Origin: an uncultured Hyphomicrobiales bacterium | GTDB taxonomy: Bacteria; Pseudomonadota; Alphaproteobacteria; Rhizobiales; Aestuariivirgaceae | Length of the DNA stretch: 10,409 nucleotides | Reading direction: 5' to 3' | NCBI GenBank assembly: GCA_903930095.1 | Contig: CAIYXE010000627.1 | Location: 1 to 10,409 of the forward strand | Shown: positions 1-7,515 of the stretch, one piece after another | Layout: each line of letters begins with the position of its first letter | Numbering within the stretch: the stretch's first letter is position 1 | The notes under the pieces: model-generated | Seen by the model: only the letters and a program-made list of their open reading frames with translations | What the model was told of the DNA's origin: nothing | Databases searched by the model: none | Made by a program: the position numbers and the translations under genes

Positions 1-340
1 CCATCAGGATGCCGTCACGCGCCGCTTGAGGGATGTAGGCGGATGTCGGGGTCATGATGTCAAATGTCCCCGGGGCCGAGGTCTTGACGAGCGCGACCAT
101 CTCCTCGTCGGAGCCGTCGTGAATTTTGAGATTGACCTTGATGCCCGTCTCTTTCTCGAAGGGTTCGAGCATGCCCGGCTCTTCATAACCCCCGAATGCC
201 AGCACGTTGACTTCTCCCGCGGCATGGGCGCGCGGCACCCAGAGCCATGGCGTGGCGAGCGCCGTTCCTGCCCCAGCGGCTGCCTTGAGTACGCTGCGCC
301 TATGGAGGCGCACTGAGTCCAATCGAATGATAGCCGTCAT
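1..340 (-). CDS. ABC transporter substrate-binding protein, spermidine/putrescine (PotD-like) type, N-terminal part
   Basis: Partial gene running off the left edge; about 113 N-terminal residues are present. It is read from an ATG at 338-340 with a strong Shine-Dalgarno (GGAGG, 346-350). The N-terminus is a twin-arginine signal peptide: R14-R15 followed by SVLK, then an Ala/Gly-rich hydrophobic stretch ending in RAHA at residues 37-40. The mature protein begins with a beta strand and the pattern FGGYEEPGMLEPFEKETGIKV, typical of class D/PotD-like periplasmic binding proteins that deliver polyamines or similar cations to an ABC importer. Tat export is common in this family in alphaproteobacteria. 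The gene is transcribed divergently from the aminotransferase operon and shares its operator region, so it is probably co-regulated. Permease and ATPase genes would be expected outside the window. The ligand cannot be told from this fragment. Confidence 0.85.
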   Translation of the reverse strand, partial: MTAIIRLDSVRLHRRSVLKAAAGAGTALATPWLWVPRAHAAGEVNVLAFGGYEEPGMLEPFEKETGIKVNLKIHDGSDEEMVALVKTSAPGTFDIMTPTSAYIPQAARDGILM

Positions 341-385
341 CTCTTCCTCCCGTGTAGAAGCGGCGCTGCTTGCCGCTCTGACAGC

Positions 386-415
386 AGTAAAACAGTGGTT
401 CATGTCTATTGTCAA
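386..415 (-). promoter_or_regulatory. sigma70-type promoter of the left-edge binding-protein gene
   Basis: On the minus strand a perfect TTGACA (-35, plus positions 410-415) is followed after 18 bases by TTTACT (-10-like, 386-391, four of six consensus bases). Transcription would begin near 379, leaving a leader of about 40 bases before the ATG at 340. The leader can form a small stem (359-364 with 372-377) just before the Shine-Dalgarno. Predicted from sequence only. Confidence 0.5.
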
Positions 416-419
416 CAAT
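408..419. promoter_or_regulatory. palindromic operator ATTGTCAACAAT, likely GntR-type
   Basis: ATTGTCAACAAT is a near-perfect dyad (ATTGT/ACAAT half sites around a two-base centre). It covers the -35 box of the leftward promoter and touches the -35 of the rightward promoter. The same element with one central change (ATTGTTAACAAT) sits in the amidase promoter at 9858-9869. TTGT-N2-ACAA dyads are characteristic of FadR/FCD-type GntR regulators such as VanR, which supports that family assignment by analogy. No regulator gene lies in this window. Confidence 0.6.
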
Positions 420-448
420 TGACAGGAAATGCTGTGCACGGTTAGTGT
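419..448 (+). promoter_or_regulatory. sigma70-type promoter of the aminotransferase-ALDH-RidA operon
   Basis: A perfect TTGACA at 419-424 is followed by an 18-base spacer and TAGTGT (443-448), a weak -10. Transcription would begin near 455, about 50 bases before the ATG at 506. The -35 shares an inverted repeat (TGTCAA, CAA, TTGACA; 410-424) with the -35 of the divergent promoter, so one bound protein could block both. Confidence 0.5.
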
Positions 449-505
449 GCAGATGCGCAGCGTTGCTTGACGCCGCCGCCCGCGAAACGAAGACGTGTAA
501 CCGAC

Positions 506-1672
506 ATGACGAATGCAGACCTGCTCAATACAGCCAGTCACGCGCCTTCCCCCGGACATCCCGGACACGGCGTGACGGTCCGACTTTCGCCCACCCTGTC
601 GCTCGCTGAGGAAATCGACAGGGCGCGGCGCGAGGGGCAATCCGTGCTCTCTCTCAGCACGCCGACATTCCCCGAGATCACGGAAGCCAACGCGATCGAC
701 TTTCCCTTCAGCAACAAGCTCACGCCTGCCGAAGGCCTCGCCCCGCTGCGTAAGGCAGCACGGGAGGAGTTCTTCGGCCGTTGGGTCCTGCCTGATCATC
801 AACTCTTCATCAGCGCCGGCGCAAAGATCGCGGAGTTCGCGGCCATGCGCGCCGTTCTGCCGGAACAGTCGACGGTCCTGATCGTCGGACCAGCGTGGCC
901 GAGCTATGAGGACATCGTGCGAATGGCGGGCTATCGCCCGGTCATGCTGCAACTCGATCCCGCGGACAATTTCACCATCAGGGCCGGCGCCGTGGCGGAG
1001 GCCTTCACCGCCAGCGGCGCGGGAGCCATGATCCTGTCGAACCCCTGCAACCCGAGCGGACGGGTGCACACAGGTGAGGAACTCGCCATCCTAATGGACC
1101 AGGCGGAAAGCCGCGGGGCGTTCCTCATGGTGGATGAAAGCTTCTCCAACGTGATGTTCGATGCCGCCGCATGGCAGCGTGCCGTGACCAGGCCATCGGA
1201 ATATCTGCTGCTCTTCAATTCCTTCTCGAAGAACTATCACTTGCAGGGGTTGCGCGTAGGCGTCTGCATGGCGCATGTACGGATCTACAAGCAGGTCGTC
1301 GCGGCGCACCAGACGCTCATGAGTTCCGCTCCCAGCCTCAGCCAGGCCGCGGCCCTTGCGACACTGCGTCATTCGGATAGCATTCCGGCGTCGAGCCACT
1401 ACCTTGCCTCGCGGGCGATCGCGCTCGAGATCGTCGAGAGGAATGGCTGGCAGTGTTCGCCGAACCAGGGCACCTTCTACATCTTCCCGAAGCTGCCGCA
1501 GGCCGAGCAGACGCTGGCCCGCATGCGGGCCGAGGGGCTTTATCCGCTGAGCGGCGATGCCTTCGGCGCGCGCTATGGTGACCATTTCCGCTTCTGCTTC
1601 GGCCGCCCCGAGGAAGAGATGGTGGAAATCCGCCGCCGCCTCGAGCGTGCCGGCCTTCTGGGGCAGCGCTGA
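506..1672 (+). CDS. class I/II PLP-dependent aminotransferase
   Basis: A 388-residue fold-type I aminotransferase of normal length. It should transfer an amino group between an amino acid and a 2-oxo acid in the cytoplasm using pyridoxal phosphate. Visible hallmarks are NPCNPSGR (179-186), the Asp that contacts the pyridine nitrogen in VDES (D210), the Schiff-base lysine in NSFSKNYHLQGLRVG (K242) with the phosphate-binding Arg eight residues on (R250), and a C-terminal FRFCFG motif whose Arg (R362) normally holds the substrate carboxylate. The ATG at 506 was chosen; a TTG at 467 would add 13 residues (TPPPAKRRR...), which look untranslated and lack a ribosome site. The site before 506 is also weak. 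It is first in a three-gene operon and overlaps the ALDH start by one base, suggesting its oxo product or a downstream aldehyde is handled by the ALDH. The substrate is not predictable. Confidence 0.9.
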   Translation: MTNADLLNTASHAPSPGHPGHGVTVRLSPTLSLAEEIDRARREGQSVLSLSTPTFPEITEANAIDFPFSNKLTPAEGLAPLRKAAREEFFGRWVLPDHQLFISAGAKIAEFAAMRAVLPEQSTVLIVGPAWPSYEDIVRMAGYRPVMLQLDPADNFTIRAGAVAEAFTASGAGAMILSNPCNPSGRVHTGEELAILMDQAESRGAFLMVDESFSNVMFDAAAWQRAVTRPSEYLLLFNSFSKNYHLQGLRVGVCMAHVRIYKQVVAAHQTLMSSAPSLSQAAALATLRHSDSIPASSHYLASRAIALEIVERNGWQCSPNQGTFYIFPKLPQAEQTLARMRAEGLYPLSGDAFGARYGDHFRFCFGRPEEEMVEIRRRLERAGLLGQR

Positions 1673-2997
1673 TGCCCGAGGTGATTTCGCCCAATTCGGG
1701 CCTGCCGGTCGGCGCCTGGTCGCCGACGCCGGAGGCGGAGATCGCGGCCCGCCTCGCATCATTGCCCCGCGCCCTCGCAATACTGGCAAACGCGAAGGAG
1801 CGGCGCCAGAAACTGGGAAACCTCGCCGCGGTGATCGCCACTGAGAAGGATGCATTCACTTCGCTGATCATCGCGGAAGTTGGCAAGACTCCCCCCGAAG
1901 CGGCAGACGAGGTCGACTACGCCATCAGTTTCATCACCTTCGCGGCGGAAGCCGCGGACACGATCGAGTCGCTATCGGAGCGCCGAGGGGAGCGCGTCAT
2001 CAAGGCCGTGCCTGCAGGCCCTGCCCTGCTCATCACCCCGTTCAACGATCCTCTGGCCGGAATAACCCGCAAGATCGCGCCGGCAATGGCCTGTGGCTGT
2101 CCCGCAATCGTCAAACCATCCTCGCTGTCACACCTCACCGCAGCAAAACTGTTCGCGTGTATTGACAAGGCCGGGCTCGGTGATGTGCTTGGCTTGGTGA
2201 ACCACACCGATCGATCCGCTCTCGACAGGCTCGTGCGTGATCCAGCGTTCCGTGTACTAAGCTTCACCGGATCGACCAGTACCGGTAAAGCACTCGCCGC
2301 GGCGGCGGCGGGAAGCCTCAAGCGCCTCGTCCTCGAACTCGGCGGTAACAATCCGTTTCTGGTGATCGAGGGCGCTGACGTGCAACGTGCGGCAGACGAC
2401 GCGGTCGCCCGCAAGCTGCGCGCCGCCGGGCAAGCCTGCTCGGCGCAGAACCGGATCTACGTCATCGAGAGCCTTCATGCTGCATTCCGCGAGGCCTTGT
2501 TCGCCCGGCTGTCGCAGGTCACATATGGTGCGTCCGACTCGGGCGTCACAATGGGACCCGTGCGCACACACCAGGCAGTGGAGTCCCTGCGCGCGCTGGT
2601 AGCTGAGAGCGCGAGATCAGGCGCTGTCCACAGCTTCGGCACACCCGGCGCCATAGCAGCGGCCTGCGCCTTTCCGCCAACGGTCGTTGAGAACGATGCT
2701 GCGCTCTGCTCGCATGAAGCTTTCGGTCCGCTGATGTCGCTCACATCCGTGCCTGACCAGACGGCGGCCTTCGCCACCGCCGCAAGGGAAACCCAGGCAC
2801 TTGCCTGCTACGTCTATGGCGAGCCGCGCCTGGAGGAGATCGCCATGCTGCGGTTTGGCTCAATCGGCGTCAACACCACCAGGATTCAGGGCCCCGATGT
2901 ACCAACCGGAGGCTTCGGCACGGCAGGCATCGGCCGCGAAGGCGGACGGTGGGGTCTCGAGGAATTCATCACCACCGTGAACCAGCGGTGGACTTAA
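1672..2997 (+). CDS. NAD(P)+-dependent aldehyde dehydrogenase, N-terminally short
   Basis: A 441-residue member of the ALDH superfamily, which oxidises an aldehyde (probably a semialdehyde) to the acid. The catalytic set is complete: Asn in ITPFND (N125), Lys of VKPS (K148, cofactor binding), the Rossmann turn FTGSTSTG (198-205), the general base Glu in LELGG (E222), the nucleophilic Cys in AGQAC (C256) and the conserved HEAFGPL (348-354). Typical family members have 470-500 residues with the cysteine near 290-300. This one starts directly at the equivalent of the 'NPaTGe' segment and lacks the first N-terminal strands. The start is fixed by the TGATG junction, where it overlaps the aminotransferase stop by one base; GGGG lies about nine bases upstream. 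Its place between an aminotransferase and RidA suggests it consumes the aldehyde made by transamination. The ITPFND form of the asparagine motif resembles semialdehyde-type rather than betaine-aldehyde-type enzymes, a weak hint. Confidence 0.9.
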   Translation: MPEVISPNSGLPVGAWSPTPEAEIAARLASLPRALAILANAKERRQKLGNLAAVIATEKDAFTSLIIAEVGKTPPEAADEVDYAISFITFAAEAADTIESLSERRGERVIKAVPAGPALLITPFNDPLAGITRKIAPAMACGCPAIVKPSSLSHLTAAKLFACIDKAGLGDVLGLVNHTDRSALDRLVRDPAFRVLSFTGSTSTGKALAAAAAGSLKRLVLELGGNNPFLVIEGADVQRAADDAVARKLRAAGQACSAQNRIYVIESLHAAFREALFARLSQVTYGASDSGVTMGPVRTHQAVESLRALVAESARSGAVHSFGTPGAIAAACAFPPTVVENDAALCSHEAFGPLMSLTSVPDQTAAFATAARETQALACYVYGEPRLEEIAMLRFGSIGVNTTRIQGPDVPTGGFGTAGIGREGGRWGLEEFITTVNQRWT

Positions 2998-2999
2998 GT

Positions 3000-3003
3000 G
3001 GAG
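3000..3003 (+). promoter_or_regulatory. ribosome binding site deciding the GTG start of the RidA gene
   Basis: GGAG immediately follows the ALDH stop (2995-2997) and lies eight bases before the GTG at 3012. An in-frame GTG at 2988 and an ATG at 2949 inside the ALDH gene lack comparable sites and would add residues not seen in RidA proteins. Confidence 0.5.
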
Positions 3004-3011
3004 CGAAACAC

Positions 3012-3386
3012 GTGAGGGAACTGATCGTCACCGCCAACGCGCCTGCCTCCACCTCGCCGGTTTCTGTTGCAACACGGGGCAACGGGCTGGTCTTCGTTTC
3101 TGGGCAGATGCCACGCGACCCCTCGAGCGGGCACATCGTGGAAGGCGGGGAGGCGCAGGCGCGCCTTTCGATGCAGCATTGCCTCGAGATCCTGAGGGCG
3201 GCAGGCTCAGGGCCTTCGAAGGTCATGATGACCTGGGTCTATGTCACTGACCTGTCGGTCAAGCACGCTGTCAACACGGTCTTCCGCGAAACCTTTGGCG
3301 ATCAGCCGCCGGCTCGCAATCTCGTCGAGGTACGCGATATCGGCGAGGGCGCGCTGGTCGAGATCTCCCTTATCGCGCTCGCCTGA
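3012..3386 (+). CDS. RidA (YjgF/YER057c/UK114) family enamine/imine deaminase
   Basis: A 124-residue protein of normal RidA length. Family members trim to trimers in the cytoplasm and hydrolyse reactive enamine/imine intermediates such as 2-aminoacrylate, which leak from PLP enzymes, giving the oxo acid and ammonia. Seen here are the N-terminal APAS.SPVS segment, GLVFVSGQMPRD, the helix with CLEIL, the strand VYVTDL, and the C-terminal PARNLVEV, whose Arg matches the carboxylate-binding arginine of active Rid proteins, followed by the Glu of LVEIS. The start is GTG at 3012, set by GGAG at 3000-3003. It is third in the aminotransferase-ALDH operon, 14 bases after the ALDH stop, so its partner is probably one of the two aminotransferases or an imine in the same pathway. 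Its last 17 bases overlap the end of the convergent fusion gene. Exact Rid subfamily (RidA versus Rid1-7) is not resolved. Confidence 0.88.
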   Translation: MRELIVTANAPASTSPVSVATRGNGLVFVSGQMPRDPSSGHIVEGGEAQARLSMQHCLEILRAAGSGPSKVMMTWVYVTDLSVKHAVNTVFRETFGDQPPARNLVEVRDIGEGALVEISLIALA

Positions 3387-5379
3387 AAGCCAGCCCCAGA
3401 ATGCCCGCGGCTCGATCGATCTCGCCGTCGCTCACGGTGAGCGGCGGCACAAGGCCGATGACATGGCCATGCGTGCCGCACTCCCAGGTTATCAGCCCTT
3501 CACCAAGGGCCTTGGCGCGGATCGCTCGCGTCAGCTCCTGATCGGGATCGCCTGCGGGATCGGTGACGGCCACGCCGATCATCGCCCCCACGCCGGAGAT
3601 CCCGCCGAAGCCAGGCAAATGCGCAGCCTCCGCCCCGATCGCTGCACGCATGCGTTCTCCGGCAGCCAGCGCCCGCGCCGGGTAGTCATGGCCGATGAGT
3701 TCTTCCAGAACAGCCAGCGATGCTGCTGCAGACACGGGATGCATCTGGAACGTCGAGGACTGTACGCCAGGCTTCCAACCCTGCAATATGTCCCGGCGGC
3801 CTGCGAGAATGGCGCCGGGAATGCCGCCACTTGCCGCTTTGCCGAGCACCAGCAGATCAGGAACGATGCCTGTCCGCGAGACTTCGTCGCTCCACTCAAA
3901 ACCAAACAGGCGCCCGGTGCGGCCATAGCCGGTGAACACCTCATCCATGATCAGCAATGTTCCCGCCTTCTCCGTGGCCTTGCGAACAGCGTGGAGCCAT
4001 CCAGGCGCAGGAACACGCATGCCGGCCGTCGCCTGCACCGGTTCGGCGATCACCGCTGCAACATCTCCCCGCGCCAGTTCCTCACCAAGGCGCGCCGTCA
4101 GATGGCTGGCGTTCTCAGCTGTCAGAGGATAGGGCAGATGAGTGGTGTCAGGGACAAGGGTCCCCAGCACGGCATTACTGCCCCTCGCATGCGAAAGCGC
4201 GAGCGAACCCAGGGTTCTGCCATGATAGGCCCCTGCGAAGGCGATGAAGCGGCGGCGCCCGGTTGCGTGGATCGCTGCCTTGAGCGCGGCCTCCACCGCC
4301 TCCGTGCCATTGGTCACGGGGTGAAACACGCCGAGTTCGGACGGCAATACGGAGGCCAGCCGCTCCATCAGCCTGATCTGCACCGGCGCATGGAAATGCG
4401 GCCCCAGATGGGTGACACCGGAGTCGAGTTGTTCCCGGATGGCGCGCATCACGGCGGGGTGGCCATGGCCAAGCACCGTCGTGCCCGAACCGCAGGCGAA
4501 ATCGAGGTAATGCCTGCCCTGCGTATCGGTCAGCCAGGTTCCAGCCCCCGACACGAAGAGCGGCGGCGTTCTGCTAAGCGCGAAGGATTTCGTGCCGGTT
4601 GACAGATGCAGGCCCAGCGCGTGATGCAGGTGCTGCGTTTCGAACTCCGGAACAAGCGGCGCGAACAACCTCCCCAGTCCAGGCTTGCTGGGCCGCATGC
4701 CGGCAAGGCTGCAGGCATGCCAGACGAGTGCGGCCGTGGCCGGAACCGCGGGCTTTCCAGCAGCCATTTCAAGGTCAGGCAGCATGCCGGCAGTGCGTAT
4801 CCCGCAGCCGAACAAGGCGATGGCCTCTGCCTCCCTGTGGTCGGCCTTCAGGGCCAGATCGCGCCAGGCCCAGGCGTCGCGCGAGGCAATCTCATGCTCG
4901 TCCGTGAGGCTTTCCCGTTCGACGGCCACAACTTCGAAGCCATGCGCCTCGAGAAAGGCAATGCCCGCATCCGTCACCTCCCGGTCATAGGGAGAGGTGA
5001 CCGCGATGCGCCTGGCGTTGAGGTGCCTCAGCGCGGCCACCATGGCGGTCGCAGGTGTTGTGGCGTGTGGGGCGCCTGCGGCTTCGGCCAAGGCCGCGGC
5101 TTGCGCCTCATCCCCGCCGATACCCTTGATGAAAGAGCCCGCATGGTCGCCCAGCGCCACGACATCGGGCCGCAGGGGCCGCATGAGCCGGGCCGCCGCG
5201 ATCATCGGGCCGAGTTCCGCGGAAGCGAGGAACGTTTCCCGGTCAAGGCCGTGCCCCTCCAGGGTTCCGGGATAACGCGTCGTCAGCCACGAGACGCCAG
5301 GTGGCACATAGGCCCAGAACTCATCGTCGTTCAGCCCGTCATTGGGCCAGATGAAGGCGATCCGCTGCGGTCTCGTCAC
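3370..5379 (-). CDS. two-domain fusion: arylmalonate decarboxylase/maleate isomerase-like (EutA-like) domain plus class III aminotransferase
   Basis: A 669-residue cytoplasmic protein. Residues 1-240 form an Asp/Glu racemase-fold domain of the arylmalonate decarboxylase (AMDase)/maleate isomerase/EutA group: RIAFIWPNDGLNDDEFW at the start, PDVVALGDHAGS (71-82), TPATAMVAAL (108-117), ALFGCGIRT (188-196) with C192, and a GLGRLF end (234-239). The first catalytic cysteine of racemases and maleate isomerases is D78 here, so only the second remains, as in AMDase. Residues about 250-669 are a complete class III (omega) aminotransferase: NGTE (357-360), FAGAYHGRTLGSLALS, EPVQATAG, D479 in IMDEVFTGYGRTGR, the Schiff-base K514 in LGKAASGG, and STFQMHPVS (542-550). 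It starts at GTG 5379, 12 bases after the ATPase gene, with GAGGGG as ribosome site; it is last in the importer operon. Likely role: isomerisation, racemisation or decarboxylation of an imported compound followed by transamination of an omega-amino group. The reaction is an inference. Confidence 0.88.
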   Translation of the reverse strand: MTRPQRIAFIWPNDGLNDDEFWAYVPPGVSWLTTRYPGTLEGHGLDRETFLASAELGPMIAAARLMRPLRPDVVALGDHAGSFIKGIGGDEAQAAALAEAAGAPHATTPATAMVAALRHLNARRIAVTSPYDREVTDAGIAFLEAHGFEVVAVERESLTDEHEIASRDAWAWRDLALKADHREAEAIALFGCGIRTAGMLPDLEMAAGKPAVPATAALVWHACSLAGMRPSKPGLGRLFAPLVPEFETQHLHHALGLHLSTGTKSFALSRTPPLFVSGAGTWLTDTQGRHYLDFACGSGTTVLGHGHPAVMRAIREQLDSGVTHLGPHFHAPVQIRLMERLASVLPSELGVFHPVTNGTEAVEAALKAAIHATGRRRFIAFAGAYHGRTLGSLALSHARGSNAVLGTLVPDTTHLPYPLTAENASHLTARLGEELARGDVAAVIAEPVQATAGMRVPAPGWLHAVRKATEKAGTLLIMDEVFTGYGRTGRLFGFEWSDEVSRTGIVPDLLVLGKAASGGIPGAILAGRRDILQGWKPGVQSSTFQMHPVSAAASLAVLEELIGHDYPARALAAGERMRAAIGAEAAHLPGFGGISGVGAMIGVAVTDPAGDPDQELTRAIRAKALGEGLITWECGTHGHVIGLVPPLTVSDGEIDRAAGILGLAFRRAR

Positions 5380-5385
5380 TCTCAG

Positions 5386-5391
5386 CCCCTC
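5386..5391 (-). promoter_or_regulatory. ribosome binding site for the fusion-gene GTG start
   Basis: GAGGGG on the minus strand, six bases before the GTG at 5377-5379 and directly after the ATPase stop codon (5392-5394). It supports the GTG start and translation coupled to the ATPase gene. Confidence 0.5.
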
Positions 5392-6130
<739 letters not shown>

Positions 6131-6141
<11 letters not shown>

Positions 6142-6781
6142 GGCGGCGCTCCAGGGCTCTCGACAGGGCAGACAGGCATCCCACGATGATCAGGTAGAGG
6201 ACGGCCATCTGTATGATGATTTCGACGACGATGAACGTCTCGAAGATCAGGCCCTGGCCGACGTGACTTATTTCATTCACGGAGATGACCGACAGAAGGG
6301 CCGAGGCCTTGATCACATTCGCGAGTTCGTTGGTGAGCGGCGGGAGGATGCGTTTCAGCGCTTGCGGAAACAGGATTTCGAGATAGGCCCGCCAGACCGG
6401 AAATCCAAGCGCCAGGGCGGCCTCCTTCTGGCCGCGGCCAAGGCTCTCGATGGAGGAGCGCACGATGTCGACGGCATAGACTGCACCCACAACCGTCAGC
6501 GCGGTAACCCCCGTCCAGAAGCCGCTGAACGTCAGACCGATGGCCGGAAGCGCGAAATAGACGAAGGCGATGACGACAAGAGGCGGAACACCGCGCACAG
6601 CCTCAACCAGCACCGAGACTGCAAACCGCAACGGCCAGGGCCCGATCATGCGAGCGATGGCAAGCGGCGGCGCGATCACGCAGGCGAATGCCAGCGACAG
6701 TATGCTGATCTCCACCGTGACAACGGCCGCCTTCAGCAAGGGCGGCATCACCTCCAGAAAGGATGTCAGGCTCAGGCTCAT
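6131..6781 (-). CDS. polar amino acid-type ABC transporter permease (HisM/GlnP family), second permease
   Basis: A 216-residue inner-membrane subunit with about five hydrophobic segments. The cytoplasmic EAA loop that docks the ATPase is EAALALGFPVWRAYLEILFPQ (start at residue 120), and VEAVRGVPPLV (59-69) corresponds to the conserved E-x-x-RG-x-P motif of amino-acid importer permeases. Late in the protein, NELANVIKASALLSVISVNE is the usual helix pattern of the family. It begins at ATG 6781, overlapping the stop of the upstream permease gene by four bases (ATGA), which implies translational coupling and 1:1 production. It probably pairs as a heterodimer with that permease to form the translocation path for the ligand bound by the protein encoded at 7516-8340. 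Confidence 0.93.
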
Positions 6782-7452
6782 CGCTGCTCCGCCAGCCCGC
6801 CGGAGGCCGAGAAGCGCCCCTCGATGCGCTGGGCGATTATGACAAGCGTATAGACGAAAACGAAGTACCAGAAGCCCTCGACGATGAGAACTTCGACGAA
6901 GCGGAAATTGGCCGAGATAATCGCCTCCGATGCCTTGTGCAATTCATAGAGTGTAATGACCGAGAGGACGGAGGACGCCTTGATGAGTTGCGAGAGCTCG
7001 TTCATCACCGGCCCCGCCATGCGGCGTGCTGCCTGGGGCAGGATGAAGGTCAGAAGCGACTGCGGCCGGTTGAACCCGATCGCCGCCGCAGCCTCCCACT
7101 GGCCCCGCGGCACCGAATTGACCCCTGCGCGGGCAATTTCGATCTGATAGCCCGCCGAATTAAACACCAGCGCCAGCACACCCATCCAGAACAGCGGGAG
7201 CTTCAACCCGGTCATGGGAAGCAGGAAATATACAGCGAAGATCTGGATCAGGATCGGGGTGCCGCGCACCACGAAGACGTAGAGATCGAGAATGCGGGCC
7301 GCGATAGACCCGTCCGTGAGCGTGGCCCGCAGCATGCCAAGTCCAAGCCCAATCGGCGTTGCGATCAGCAGCGCCGTCAAGGAAAGCGCGATGGTCAGTC
7401 CCAGTGGCGGGATAAGCCGCACCAGGACATCGAACATGAAGACCGGATCCAT
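6778..7452 (-). CDS. polar amino acid-type ABC transporter permease (HisM/GlnP family), first permease
   Basis: A 224-residue inner-membrane protein with about five hydrophobic helices, VVRGTPILIQ (61-70) and an EAA docking loop EAAAAIGFNRPQSLLTFILPQ (from residue 120), ending with NELSQLIKASSVLSVITLYEL. It is clearly related to the next permease; from the ATG at 7452 both proteins put the EAA loop at residue 120, which favours this start. A longer form from ATG 7488 would add MAAGTGSTASKK, but that ATG lies in the loop of a strong GC hairpin (7477-7501) and has no ribosome site; neither start has a good one. The gene is separated from the binding-protein gene by a 63-base gap holding that hairpin, and it overlaps the next permease by four bases. 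With it, it would form the membrane channel of the importer. Confidence 0.9.
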   Translation of the reverse strand: MDPVFMFDVLVRLIPPLGLTIALSLTALLIATPIGLGLGMLRATLTDGSIAARILDLYVFVVRGTPILIQIFAVYFLLPMTGLKLPLFWMGVLALVFNSAGYQIEIARAGVNSVPRGQWEAAAAIGFNRPQSLLTFILPQAARRMAGPVMNELSQLIKASSVLSVITLYELHKASEAIISANFRFVEVLIVEGFWYFVFVYTLVIIAQRIEGRFSASGGLAEQR

Positions 7453-7476
7453 CTTTTTGCTTGCCGTCGAGCCAGT

Positions 7477-7501
7477 CCCCGCCGCCATGACGGCGGCGGG
7501 G
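7477..7501 (-). promoter_or_regulatory. intercistronic GC-rich stem-loop between binding-protein and permease genes
   Basis: Perfect 10-base arms CCCCGCCGCC (7477-7486) and GGCGGCGGGG (7492-7501) enclose a five-base loop. It lies 15 bases after the binding-protein stop and before the permease. No U-run follows, so it is not a standard terminator. In PAAT operons such structures often stabilise the upstream mRNA or lower downstream expression, so that the binding protein outnumbers the permeases; that role is inferred here. Confidence 0.6.
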
Positions 7502-7515
7502 TAAATCGGCCGACC

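Noticed and set aside
467..505. Longer aminotransferase reading from TTG at 467
   Set aside because: The extra residues (TPPPAKRRR...) have no family match and the TTG lacks a ribosome site; the ATG at 506 fits normal length and leaves room for the promoter.
1091..1855. Minus-strand open frame (254 codons) over the aminotransferase/ALDH junction
   Set aside because: Shadow of the two plus-strand enzymes; no motif and no operon logic.
3241..4602. Long plus-strand open frame (453 codons) over the aminotransferase half of the fusion gene
   Set aside because: It is an antisense shadow of the high-GC fusion gene; composition is Arg/His/Gln-rich with no domain, and the opposite strand encodes clear PLP-enzyme motifs.
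3370..5379. Calling the fusion protein an ectoine-pathway enzyme (EutA plus DoeD)
   Set aside because: The domain similarity is real at family level, but the ectoine hydrolase and deacetylase genes are missing and a substrate cannot be read from the sequence.
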